A stretch of 36,881 nt of DNA, taken from a virus. Positions within the stretch are counted from its first letter, which is position 1; each line of letters starts with the position of its first letter. Below, one piece after another: positions 1 to 5,773 of the stretch. The notes beneath the pieces are model-generated. The model did not search any database and was not told where the DNA came from. It worked only from the letters and a program-made list of their open reading frames with translations. The stretch spans positions 1 to 36,881 of IMG/VR virus record IMGVR_UViG_3300013006_000004; one strand, written 5' to 3'. The translations under genes were made by a program, and so were the position numbers.

Positions 1-123
1 ACATTATGGAGTTCTTCTTCAAGGTTGGGTTACACATGGATGAACTACAAGCTGATCAAAAAGACAAACTAAATAAAGAGATGAACGAATTGTTGGCTCA
101 ATATGGTATCAACTTAAATGTAG
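1..123. repeat. Terminal direct repeat, left copy
   Basis: Bases 1-123 are identical to 36759-36881. A coding frame runs through the join without interruption (36527 to 137), so the contig closes into a circle. The repeat is either an assembly overlap of a circular or circularly permuted genome, or less likely a true short terminal repeat of the virion DNA. The sequence alone cannot separate these. Confidence 0.95.
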
Positions 124-137
124 AAATAAATGGATAG
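1..137 (+). CDS. Hypothetical protein, 3' part (gene spans the contig junction)
   Basis: This is the C-terminal end of the gene that starts at 36527. In frame, the residues run from the repeat into the last codons and stop with TAG at 135-137. The joined product is 122 residues. It is mostly helical-looking and charged, with no motif I recognise. Its last 8 bases overlap the start of the next gene at 130, which fits tight operon packing in the plus-strand replication module. Bases 1-123 belong to the duplicated end, so only 124-137 is unique here. Confidence 0.8.
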   Translation, partial: IMEFFFKVGLHMDELQADQKDKLNKEMNELLAQYGINLNVEING

Positions 138-327
138 TATCGTTGAGTCTGTAATAGATAAAATAAAATCTCGTTCTGAGGTTGGAATAAAAAAATATGG
201 TGTAACATTGGACAGGACAGATTTTACCACTATTCAATGGATTGATTCTGCGATTGAGGAACAAATGGATAATATTTTATATTTAACAAGATTAAAAAAA
301 GACCTAATAGAAAATGGAATATCGTAA
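130..327 (+). CDS. Small phage protein with MazG-like helix, function unknown
   Basis: This is a 65-residue protein. The pattern 'KYGVTLDRTD' followed by 'WIDSAIEEQMDNILYL' occurs in many small phage proteins of Bacteroidota and other hosts. The E-E-x-x-D spacing in the second motif recalls the metal-binding helix of MazG-like nucleotide pyrophosphohydrolases. The protein is too short to hold a full MazG fold, so enzyme activity is only a guess. It overlaps the preceding gene by 8 bases and the homing endonuclease gene by 14 bases. Confidence 0.75.
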   Translation: MDSIVESVIDKIKSRSEVGIKKYGVTLDRTDFTTIQWIDSAIEEQMDNILYLTRLKKDLIENGIS

Positions 328-1030
328 AGCATTTATTTATCAAATAACTAATCCTTGTGGTAAAATATATATTGGATCTACCGTTGATTTAAAAGATAGA
401 ATTTATAGGTATAAAAATGCAAAACTTGGGAGCCAATTTAAAATAAAACATTCTATAATAAAATATGGATGGGATAATCATAAGTTTGAAGTAATATTTG
501 AATGCGAAGAAATTGATAGATATAAATATGAGGCATTTTATGGACATAAATTTCAAGTATTAGGCGATGAAGGATTAAATTTATCTTTACCTAGTGGCGA
601 AATTAAAGGATATGCAAAATCAGAGTCTACGAAATTAAAAACTAGTTTAATTCATAAGGGGAAAAAGATAAGTGATGAACAAAAAAAAGCTATGTCAATA
701 TCTTTGAAAAAAACATTTAAAGAAAATGGTCATCCATGCACAGGAAGGTTGCCTTGGAATAAAGGAAAACCTTTTTTATCCGGGAAAAACAATCCAATGT
801 TTGGGGTAAGAAGAAGTAATGATTGGAAAATTAAACAATCTTTACTAATGAAAAATATTAACCTAAGTGGTGAAAATCACCCATCAAGTAAAATTATAAT
901 TGATAAATATACTGGTGTGTTTTATTATTCACTTGGTGAATTATGTAGGCTTATTAGTGCAAATTATTCTACAATGAAAAATAAATTAAATGGAAATTTA
1001 AAAAACAATACAAGATATGAATACGCATAA
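314..1030 (+). CDS. GIY-YIG homing endonuclease with NUMOD-type DNA-binding motifs
   Basis: The product has 238 residues. The N-terminal GIY-YIG nuclease core shows 'FIYQITN' near residue 7, 'IYIGST' at 18-23, the expected arginine at R29 and the catalytic glutamate at about E73 (YEAFYG). The middle and C-terminus carry NUMOD3-like DNA-binding repeats: 'SDEQKKAMS' near 116, a WNKGKP block near 143, 'NNPMFG' near 155 and 'GENHPSS' near 186. A NUMOD1-like tail follows (Y..LGELCRLIS..). This architecture is typical of free-standing or intron-encoded phage homing endonucleases, which cut a site in related genomes and spread by repair. No intron or split gene is visible. Instead it overlaps both neighbours by 14 bases each, so it sits within the operon as an ordinary gene. 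Confidence 0.93.
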   Translation: MEYRKAFIYQITNPCGKIYIGSTVDLKDRIYRYKNAKLGSQFKIKHSIIKYGWDNHKFEVIFECEEIDRYKYEAFYGHKFQVLGDEGLNLSLPSGEIKGYAKSESTKLKTSLIHKGKKISDEQKKAMSISLKKTFKENGHPCTGRLPWNKGKPFLSGKNNPMFGVRRSNDWKIKQSLLMKNINLSGENHPSSKIIIDKYTGVFYYSLGELCRLISANYSTMKNKLNGNLKNNTRYEYA

Positions 1031-1253
1031 AGAAATTATTGAATTAAATGAACGCATTGATGAAATACACAATGAGCATAATGATATTTTTAATTATTTA
1101 AAATTAATTAAGACTGAATTAGAAAAGGAATTAGATATTAAAAATCGAATCATCGAAAATTTATCTAAGGTCATTAAATCACAAGAAGAAGAAATATATC
1201 AACTTAAAAAACAAGACTATACCCAATCTAAAAGAAGGGCATGGCATTACTAA
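1017..1253 (+). CDS. Small coiled-coil protein, function unknown
   Basis: This is a 78-residue, highly charged protein. Its heptad-like pattern of I/L with E/K from about residue 5 to 66 predicts one long coiled coil, and the C-terminus is basic (SKRRAWHY). It begins inside the last codons of the homing endonuclease gene with a 14-base overlap, and ends two bases before the methyltransferase start at 1255. No enzyme motif is visible. Translational coupling between the three genes is likely. Confidence 0.75.
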   Translation: MNTHKEIIELNERIDEIHNEHNDIFNYLKLIKTELEKELDIKNRIIENLSKVIKSQEEEIYQLKKQDYTQSKRRAWHY

Positions 1254-1254
1254 T

Positions 1255-1869
1255 ATGAAACTACTTGAACTATTTGCAGGCAGTAGATCTATTGGAAAGA
1301 TTGCCGAAAGAATGAAATTTGAAGTATTATCAAGTGATATAAATGATTTTGAAAATATATCTTATGTCAAAAACATATTAGAATTTAATCCTAAGGAAAT
1401 TCATTTTAGACCAGATGTTATTTGGGCATCTCCACCATGTACTTCCTTTAGTGTAGCATCATTAGGTCATCATTGGGGAGGTGGAAATAAAGCATATATT
1501 CCTAAAACCGAAAGTGCTAAACTTGGAATAGAAATAGCCAAAAAAACTATTGAGATAATAAATTATTATAATCCAAAATATTATTTTATTGAAAATCCAA
1601 GAGGGTTATTAAGAAAAATGGATTTTATGCAAAACCTACCAAGATATACTATTTCATATTGTCAATATGGTGATGATAGAATGAAACCTACCGATATATG
1701 GACTAATAATATATTTTGGAACCCAAGGCCAATTTGTAAAAATGGTGAGGCTTGCCATGATGAGGCTCCAAGAGGATCAAAAACCGGAACCCAAGGATTA
1801 TCTAATGCTTATGAAAGAAGTAAAATTCCGAGGCTACTTTGCTATGATATATTAAAATCTTGTCTTTAA
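1255..1869 (+). CDS. Orphan DNA (cytosine-5) methyltransferase, short form
   Basis: The 204-residue product shows the C5-methyltransferase motifs in order: motif I 'LLELFAGSRSIG' (3-14), the acidic SAM-contact 'SSDIND' (26-31), motif IV 'ASPPCTSFS' with catalytic Cys62, motif VI as 'FIENPRG' (111-117) and a motif VIII-like 'RMKPTDIWTN' (142-151). Known Dcm-type enzymes exceed 300 residues, so this one is compact and has little room for a target recognition domain. The ENP in place of ENV in motif VI is seen in other short phage members. No restriction endonuclease gene lies nearby, so the likely role is protection of phage DNA from host restriction. Confidence 0.88.
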   Translation: MKLLELFAGSRSIGKIAERMKFEVLSSDINDFENISYVKNILEFNPKEIHFRPDVIWASPPCTSFSVASLGHHWGGGNKAYIPKTESAKLGIEIAKKTIEIINYYNPKYYFIENPRGLLRKMDFMQNLPRYTISYCQYGDDRMKPTDIWTNNIFWNPRPICKNGEACHDEAPRGSKTGTQGLSNAYERSKIPRLLCYDILKSCL

Positions 1870-1902
1870 TTATCTATTTATTGAAATTTATTTAATGTAT
1901 TA

Positions 1903-1932
1903 TTGTTTTTAATTAATTAATGTTTACATTTG
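1903..1932 (+). promoter_or_regulatory. Bacteroidota-type promoter
   Basis: TTG at 1903-1905, a 19-base spacer and TACATTTG at 1925-1932 match the Bacteroidota consensus TTG-N(17-23)-TAnnTTTG exactly. It lies in the gap after the methyltransferase and points at the gene starting at 1959, so it would drive the SSB/exonuclease part of the operon. It also argues against the in-frame upstream ATG at 1920, which lies inside the promoter. Confidence 0.8.
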
Positions 1933-1958
1933 TATCACAAAACAAACAAATATATCTC

Positions 1959-2183
1959 ATGATCGAAAAAATCACACATTTCAACGCAAAAATGATTGAT
2001 TTAGGTATAAACCCTAACTCATTCTTTGTTATCTCCTTTTGGGGAAATCAAGACATTCAATGCCAAGGCAATTACGATAACCTACTTGCCAAAAAACTTT
2101 ACGATTTAGGCTATGAAGGTAAACTTCAAAACAATGGCCACATAAGATTTACCACCGAGGGTATTCAATTTACATTATGCTAA
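1959..2183 (+). CDS. Hypothetical protein
   Basis: The product is 74 residues when started at 1959. The in-frame ATG at 1920 lies inside the promoter spacer and is rejected. The ATG at 1959 comes after an A-rich leader (acaaaacaaacaaa), as seen at other starts in this genome. The sequence is a mix of short strands and helices ending in 'GHIRFTTEGIQFTLC', and I recognise no family. It is the first gene after the consensus promoter. Confidence 0.7.
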   Translation: MIEKITHFNAKMIDLGINPNSFFVISFWGNQDIQCQGNYDNLLAKKLYDLGYEGKLQNNGHIRFTTEGIQFTLC

Positions 2184-2410
2184 TGGCAAAGAAAATTAAA
2201 GACTTCTTTTATAAGTCCAACGACAACACATTTGCCGTTAAGATAGATTATAACAATTTATGTTATCACCATTACTCATTTGAAAACATTGAACGTAGAT
2301 TACTTGGTGCGGTCAATGATAGAATTGAGGCTTACTTTATTCGTAAGAAGTATATTAAAATAACAGAAAAAGAATTTAATGTTTTACTAACACAATTTAA
2401 AATTAACTAA
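2183..2410 (+). CDS. Hypothetical protein
   Basis: The product is 75 residues. The start at 2183 overlaps the previous stop as TAATG; another ATG two codons upstream (2177) is possible. The protein is basic and aromatic, with 'KKIKDFFYKSNDNTFAVKIDY' compressed into the first third and a helical C-terminus. There is no motif I can name. It sits two bases upstream of the SSB-like gene, which suggests co-expression with DNA metabolism functions. Confidence 0.68.
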   Translation: MAKKIKDFFYKSNDNTFAVKIDYNNLCYHHYSFENIERRLLGAVNDRIEAYFIRKKYIKITEKEFNVLLTQFKIN

Positions 2411-2411
2411 C

Positions 2412-3047
2412 ATGGCTATTATCGCACAAAAAGGATCGAGTACAAAAGAACGCAAAACTATTCCAGCAGGTAATCACGTTGCACGTTGCTACGGAATGAT
2501 TGAAATTGGAACAATCACCGAAATTATCTTGGGTGAATCTAAAACAATGCACAAGGTAATGATTGATTGGGAACTACCTAATGAGAAAGCAATATTCTCA
2601 GAAGAAAAAGGTGAGCAACCATTTGTATTCTCTAAAGAGTTTACTTTGTCAATGCACGAGAAGGCATCATTAAGAGCAATCCTTACTTCATGGAGAGGAA
2701 AGCAATTCTCGGATGCGGAGGCATCTAACTTTGACATTACTAAATTGATTGGTGTACCTTGTATGCTTAACATTGTCCACAAGGCAAGCAAAGATGGTTT
2801 AAAGGTATATGCCAATTTAGCGGGTGTAACCCCATTACCTAAAGGATTTAATTGCCCCGATGCAATTACACCACAACGTATCTTATCTTTTGATAATTGG
2901 AGCCAAGAAACATTTATGACTTTACCCGATTGGTTGGCCGATAAGATAAGTGGTTCTGCCCAATACAAGGCTAAGTTTGCAATGCCTAATGAGGCACCAC
3001 AATTAGATGTTATTAACTCGGATGATAATTCAATTTTACCGTTTTAA
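2412..3047 (+). CDS. SSB-like single-stranded DNA-binding protein (inferred)
   Basis: The product has 211 residues. The first ~130 residues alternate short strands in a pattern suiting an OB-like barrel: 'GNHVARCYGMIEIGTI', then 'HKVMIDWELP', then 'GVPCMLNIVH' and 'GLKVYANLAGV'. Similar proteins occur beside recombination nucleases in many phages. The C-terminus is acidic and ends '...SDDNSILPF', closely resembling the acidic tip with final Pro-Phe by which bacterial SSB recruits replication and repair partners. The exonuclease gene at 3800 and helicase gene at 6252 in the same operon support the role. I infer function from the tail and context, not from a full family match. Confidence 0.62.
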   Translation: MAIIAQKGSSTKERKTIPAGNHVARCYGMIEIGTITEIILGESKTMHKVMIDWELPNEKAIFSEEKGEQPFVFSKEFTLSMHEKASLRAILTSWRGKQFSDAEASNFDITKLIGVPCMLNIVHKASKDGLKVYANLAGVTPLPKGFNCPDAITPQRILSFDNWSQETFMTLPDWLADKISGSAQYKAKFAMPNEAPQLDVINSDDNSILPF

Positions 3048-3049
3048 TC

Positions 3050-3304
3050 ATGCTACAAAATCAAAATCCTTTAGCTAAAACTATTTCCAAAAGTATTGGA
3101 AAGGTGGCAAGAATGACCTACAAGTTAGGCAATTTAGAAGAAGTAGTTTCTTCACGAATCATTGACATTACCGATAGTCACAACTCGGTAATCATTGAGC
3201 ATCCAGCACCATTTAAAACAAACAATAAAGTTAGTGGGGATAAAACGGTAACAACCATGATGATACCCATTAATAATATTTTAGCATTTAGAATCGTATT
3301 ATGA
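3050..3304 (+). CDS. Hypothetical protein
   Basis: This is an 84-residue protein with a basic N-terminus and a strand-rich remainder (VSSRIIDITDSHNSVIIEH, then TTMMIPINNILAFRIVL) that could form a small beta-barrel. It starts two bases after the SSB-like gene and overlaps the next gene by four bases (ATGA). The function is unknown. Its position points to a DNA-replication or recombination accessory role. Confidence 0.7.
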   Translation: MLQNQNPLAKTISKSIGKVARMTYKLGNLEEVVSSRIIDITDSHNSVIIEHPAPFKTNNKVSGDKTVTTMMIPINNILAFRIVL

Positions 3305-3519
3305 CAAAATTAAAAGATGTACTTCCAATCCCCCGTAATAGGGGGTACTTGGAACTTTATTCAGAGGTTGCTAAGTCATTAAACAATAAAGGTAAGCTAC
3401 CTTATAGAGCAAGAGAATACACTTCGGCTATTGTTCAATCTCACGCATTTAAAAGGATTAATGATCCACAGGTTCAAGAAGAATTAGAAATGATTGCTAA
3501 AGAATGGTATAATGAATGA
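3301..3519 (+). CDS. Hypothetical protein
   Basis: The 72-residue protein is predicted to be mainly helical, with 'LPYRAREYTSAIVQSHAFKR' in its centre. It overlaps the upstream gene by four bases. A compact GC hairpin (CCCCC at 3330-3334, GGGGG at 3341-3345, six-base loop) lies within codons 10-15. That is unusual in such AT-rich DNA and could slow early elongation. I recognise no family. Confidence 0.7.
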   Translation: MTKLKDVLPIPRNRGYLELYSEVAKSLNNKGKLPYRAREYTSAIVQSHAFKRINDPQVQEELEMIAKEWYNE

Positions 3520-3688
3520 TAGATTAGAAAAAGAAAGCGACATCCTAAGTGATGTTCTTTGGACACAAGTATTTGAATTATTGTTGTTTATGCACAATGA
3601 TATATTCCCTTCGGATTTTTACGAGCATTCTCCAGAAGGTATTGTTAAGGTTTACTTTCAGAAAAAATATAAAATAAGTTTCAAATGA
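3512..3688 (+). CDS. Hypothetical protein
   Basis: The product is 58 residues. I prefer the ATG at 3512, which overlaps the previous stop (TGA 3517-3519), over the longer in-frame start at 3494. The sequence is acidic at the N-terminus and then aromatic and hydrophobic (VFELLLFMHNDIFPSDFYEH). No known motif. It overlaps the next micro-gene as ATGA at 3685. Confidence 0.65.
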   Translation: MNDRLEKESDILSDVLWTQVFELLLFMHNDIFPSDFYEHSPEGIVKVYFQKKYKISFK

Positions 3689-3807
3689 GTATAGAAGACA
3701 AAATCAATTTTATTTTTTGGTATGCAGCTTGCCAAACTATAATGGTTCTTTTCGCTGGAGTACTTAAATTATTATCTAACTATTTAGAAAAAAAAGCAAA
3801 TGACTAA
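3685..3807 (+). CDS. Micro membrane protein (40 aa)
   Basis: This 40-residue frame starts with ATG overlapping the preceding TGA (3685-3688), and its stop at 3805-3807 overlaps the exonuclease start at 3800. It has a short charged N-terminus, then one hydrophobic stretch from about residue 9 to 31 (IFWYAACQTIMVLFAGVLKLL), then 'EKKAND'. One membrane helix with a cytoplasmic basic tail is likely. The tight overlaps on both sides are the main evidence that it is a gene. Function unknown. Confidence 0.6.
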   Translation: MSIEDKINFIFWYAACQTIMVLFAGVLKLLSNYLEKKAND

Positions 3808-4540
3808 CGAACAAATTATTGACAAATTAAAGGATGACAATGAGTATTACAATGGACTTGGTCGTTCTTACTTATCTAATTCAGACATAGGAACCCTAAT
3901 TAGGAATCCTAAAGCTTTTGGGCAAAAGAGTGAGCCTACATTGGCAATGCTACAAGGAAGTTACTTCCACACCGCTTGTTTAGAACCATTAAAATTAAAG
4001 AACTTTGTATTGATTGATGCCTCCACAAGAACCACCAACATTTACAAGGATGCTTGCAAGGATTATAACTCGGACTTTATGTTATTAAAGAAGGAGGCCG
4101 ATGAGGTAGACCAAATGGTAATGGCCCTAAGAGGCAACAAGGATTTATCTAAATTAGTCTGGGATAATGGTGTTCAATATGAAGTACCGGTTATTGGTAG
4201 CTTTGGTGATTTAATGTGGAAAGGTAAGTGTGATATTATCAATGGTGATATGATTTACGATTTAAAGACCACCACTTCTATTGATGACTTTAAGTATTCG
4301 GCAAGTAAGTATAATTACGATTCACAAGTTACTATCTATGAGCATCTAACGGGCAAAAGAATGGCATTTATTGTCATTGAAAAAGGCACTAATAGATTAG
4401 CTTTATTTAATGTCACAGATGAATTTAGGCAACGTGGTTTAACAAAGGTGGGCCAAGCAATGGATGCTTATAGAAAGTTCTTTGGAACAATGCCTACTCA
4501 CGATGTATCACAATATTTTTTAGAATCTTATCTTTTTTAA
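3800..4540 (+). CDS. PD-(D/E)XK exonuclease, RecE / exonuclease VIII-like
   Basis: The product has 246 residues. It shows the RecB-like nuclease pattern: His57 in 'GSYFHTACLEP', Glu128 in 'QYEVP', Asp145 in 'KGKCD', then 'IYDLKTTTS' with Asp154 and Lys156 as the D-x-K pair, and the downstream 'YNYDSQVTIY' motif (171-180) typical of these exonucleases. The family with a putative exodeoxyribonuclease 8 domain has this layout. It would resect DNA ends for recombination with the SSB-like protein encoded upstream. I see no RecT/Beta annealase under a recognisable sequence, although one of the unknown genes could serve. Confidence 0.85.
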   Translation: MTNEQIIDKLKDDNEYYNGLGRSYLSNSDIGTLIRNPKAFGQKSEPTLAMLQGSYFHTACLEPLKLKNFVLIDASTRTTNIYKDACKDYNSDFMLLKKEADEVDQMVMALRGNKDLSKLVWDNGVQYEVPVIGSFGDLMWKGKCDIINGDMIYDLKTTTSIDDFKYSASKYNYDSQVTIYEHLTGKRMAFIVIEKGTNRLALFNVTDEFRQRGLTKVGQAMDAYRKFFGTMPTHDVSQYFLESYLF

Positions 4541-4541
4541 A

Positions 4542-4712
4542 ATGAAAACGCACCAATTCAAAACAAATCAATTAGGTTACACTTATAACCAGTTTGGAGA
4601 AAATCTCTTAAAACAATTAAATATCTCTTATCAAAAGTTGCATGGACAAGATTCAAAGACAACAATGGGTGCTAAACCTAAAAGTCATCGAAAAGATGAT
4701 CTCGGAATATGA
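4542..4712 (+). CDS. Small hypothetical protein (56 aa), reading frame uncertain
   Basis: This frame begins two bases after the exonuclease stop and ends as ATGA with the frame at 4709. The product is polar and basic at the C-terminus (MGAKPKSHRKDD). In 4642-4818 a second frame is also open, so all three plus-strand frames are used or open around 4640-4820. Contiguity supports this one, but composition does not decide it. Confidence 0.45.
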   Translation: MKTHQFKTNQLGYTYNQFGENLLKQLNISYQKLHGQDSKTTMGAKPKSHRKDDLGI

Positions 4713-4818
4713 AGAACTTAAAAGTATTCCCAATGTTAATGCTTGCGTTATTCTTGCTTATCAGTATGTCGTTATCCCCAACACAAAAGATGAACACGAA
4801 GAAAGCCTCGGTATTTAG
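4642..4818 (+). CDS. Alternative overlapping small ORF (58 aa)
   Basis: An ATG at 4642 opens a 58-residue frame ending with TAG at 4816-4818. It is helical and protein-like at the start (IQRQQWVLNLKVIEKMISEY), and its third codon positions are more AT-rich than those of the frame at 4709 across the shared stretch. It overlaps the 4542 frame by 71 bases and the 4709 frame by 110 bases. It is either the true gene here or an overprinted one. Confidence 0.35.
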   Translation: MDKIQRQQWVLNLKVIEKMISEYEELKSIPNVNACVILAYQYVVIPNTKDEHEESLGI

Positions 4819-4924
4819 ACCTTATGAAGAATTTGGAATAGTTACCCAAGAGGACATTTACCCAGACACAATTGATTTAAGATTGTACACAAGTCATGGG
4901 AGGTTAAAATATGTTGTAGAATGA
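4709..4924 (+). CDS. Small secreted or membrane-anchored hypothetical protein
   Basis: The product is 71 residues. Residues 4-23 are strongly hydrophobic (LKVFPMLMLALFLLISMSLS) after a short basic start, resembling a signal peptide or membrane anchor. A polar domain follows, ending 'HGRLKYVVE'. The start overlaps the 4542 frame as ATGA. A shorter start at 4790 would remove the hydrophobic part and most of the clash with the 4642 frame. Confidence 0.5.
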   Translation: MKNLKVFPMLMLALFLLISMSLSPTQKMNTKKASVFRPYEEFGIVTQEDIYPDTIDLRLYTSHGRLKYVVE

Positions 4925-4928
4925 AGTA

Positions 4929-4945
4929 ATTCGGAAATTCCGAAT
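4929..4945. promoter_or_regulatory. Perfect 17-bp palindrome, candidate operator
   Basis: ATTCGGAA-A-TTCCGAAT lies directly after a stop codon and about 70 bases upstream of the gene at 5013. Arms of eight bases around a single centre base suit a dimeric repressor site better than an RNA hairpin, because the loop is too small. The binding protein is unknown. Confidence 0.5.
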
Positions 4946-4960
4946 AGCCACTTTAAATCA

Positions 4961-5002
4961 ACGAGAGTAAGAATTACTTTTATATTTTAAACGAGAGTAA
5001 GA
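4961..5002 (+). repeat. Two direct repeats of ACGAGAGTAAGA, 30 bp apart
   Basis: Exact 12-base copies lie at 4961-4972 and 4991-5002, three helical turns apart, in the leader of the gene at 5013. A third copy of the 11-base core CGAGAGTAAGA occurs at 33597-33607 inside a gene. A TATATTTT at 4981-4988 between the copies resembles a -7 box with one mismatch, but no TTG is correctly spaced. Confidence 0.55.
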
Positions 5003-5012
5003 CAACAAGACA

Positions 5013-5231
5013 ATGACAACTAAAAAAACAAAATTAAGTTTGTCCACTAACGACACAACAATGTCAATTGAGTTTGATAACTGGGATATAGACTTAGACC
5101 AATACTTTCAAGCATTTAAGACTCTACTTATTGGGGCAACATTTCAAGAATCCCAAATAGATCATTGGATTATTGATGAGGGTGAAATGTTATCAGAAAA
5201 TGATGACACACCTAAGAGTAATTTATTTTAA
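5013..5231 (+). CDS. Conserved-looking small acidic phage protein
   Basis: The product has 72 residues and an acidic C-terminal third. The central pattern 'MSIEFDNWDIDLDQYFQAFKTLLIGATF' is like small proteins I associate with Bacteroidota phages, but no function is known to me. It is preceded by the palindrome at 4929 and the repeated elements at 4961-5002, and followed by a non-coding gap with repeats. Confidence 0.7.
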   Translation: MTTKKTKLSLSTNDTTMSIEFDNWDIDLDQYFQAFKTLLIGATFQESQIDHWIIDEGEMLSENDDTPKSNLF

Positions 5232-5250
5232 TAACATTAAATAGAATTGA

Positions 5251-5277
5251 CAAAACTTGTACTTTTTGTAAGTTTTG
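5251..5277 (+). terminator. Hairpin after the gene at 5013, weak terminator
   Basis: Eight-base arms CAAAACTT / AAGTTTTG enclose an 11-base loop, 20 bases after the stop at 5231. No long T-run follows on either strand, so factor-independent termination is doubtful. It could instead stabilise RNA or mark the edge of the repeat region. Confidence 0.35.
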
Positions 5278-5380
5278 ATGATAAGTTGGAAAAATTCATC
5301 ATTAATTGAGAAATTGTCACATAATGAGGATAAAATCCGACAAATTATGTAACAAAATTAGGTAGTATTACTACTGATAT

Positions 5381-5441
5381 TATATGCAAAAGGGTATAAT
5401 ATTGCACAATAATATACCTTTTATATGCACAAAGGTATAAT
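5381..5441. repeat. Iteron-like direct repeats
   Basis: TATATGCAAAAGGGTATAAT (5381-5400) and TATATGCACAAAGGTATAAT (5422-5441) match at 18 of 20 positions and start 41 bases apart, about four helical turns. Between them an inverted, partly matching copy (AATATACCTTTT, 5410-5421) makes the first repeat foldable. Spacing in phase with the helix suits cooperative protein binding, as in initiator iterons. Confidence 0.6.
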
Positions 5442-5480
5442 TTAAAGTAAAAGTGCATTATAGGGCACATTATAAGTGAG

Positions 5481-5504
5481 TGCAACCCAAGATAAATGGG
5501 TGCA
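5481..5504. repeat. Imperfect inverted repeat, TGCA-centred
   Basis: TGCAACCCA (5481-5489) and TGGGTGCA (5497-5504) pair over eight bases with one bulged A, around a seven-base loop. Together with GTGCATTATA (5453-5462) and GCACATTATA (5465-5474) it continues the TGCA-rich theme of this gap. Confidence 0.45.
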
Positions 5505-5539
5505 TTTAACAATAAAAAAAGTAAATCTATAACTTGACA

Positions 5540-5773
5540 ATGAAAACGCAAGAAGATTATAACTTAATGGCAATTGATTGGGTAGAGCAGTATATTGCCA
5601 ACAATAAACCCTTGTTTAATGTAAAAGTGTTTGATGGGATAATTATGGAGAATACACATTACACTCTTACCTACTGGGTATATAGGTTAAAGAATAGCAA
5701 AGGTCGTGATCAATATGGCTCTTTTGCTAAAATAAAAAAGTTTAAAGATTGGATAAACAAACAAGCATCATGA
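5540..5773 (+). CDS. Hypothetical protein
   Basis: The product is 77 residues when started at ATG 5540 (a TTG at 5534 is in frame but unlikely). The first half is helical (DWVEQYIAN) and the second is aromatic and basic (YWVYRLKNSKGRDQYGSFAKIKKFKDWI). That could bind nucleic acid, but it matches no family I know. Its stop overlaps the next start as ATGA at 5770. Confidence 0.7.
   Translation: MKTQEDYNLMAIDWVEQYIANNKPLFNVKVFDGIIMENTHYTLTYWVYRLKNSKGRDQYGSFAKIKKFKDWINKQAS

Larger units (their letters stand above)
5232..5539. other. Repeat-rich intergenic region, candidate origin or control region
   Basis: This 308-bp AT-rich gap holds no gene of credible length. It contains a hairpin (CAAAACTT 5251-5258 with AAGTTTTG 5270-5277), a palindrome GTAGTATTACTAC (5362-5374), two 20-bp direct repeats (5381-5400, 5422-5441), several TGCA-centred motifs and a second hairpin (5481-5504). 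It lies directly upstream of the helicase-loader and helicase genes, where phage origins and their iterons are often found. The origin role is inference. Confidence 0.5.

Noticed and set aside
2489-2968. 159-codon minus-strand frame within the SSB-like gene
   Set aside because: It lies wholly inside a well-supported plus-strand gene of an unbroken operon. Long antisense frames are common in this codon usage.
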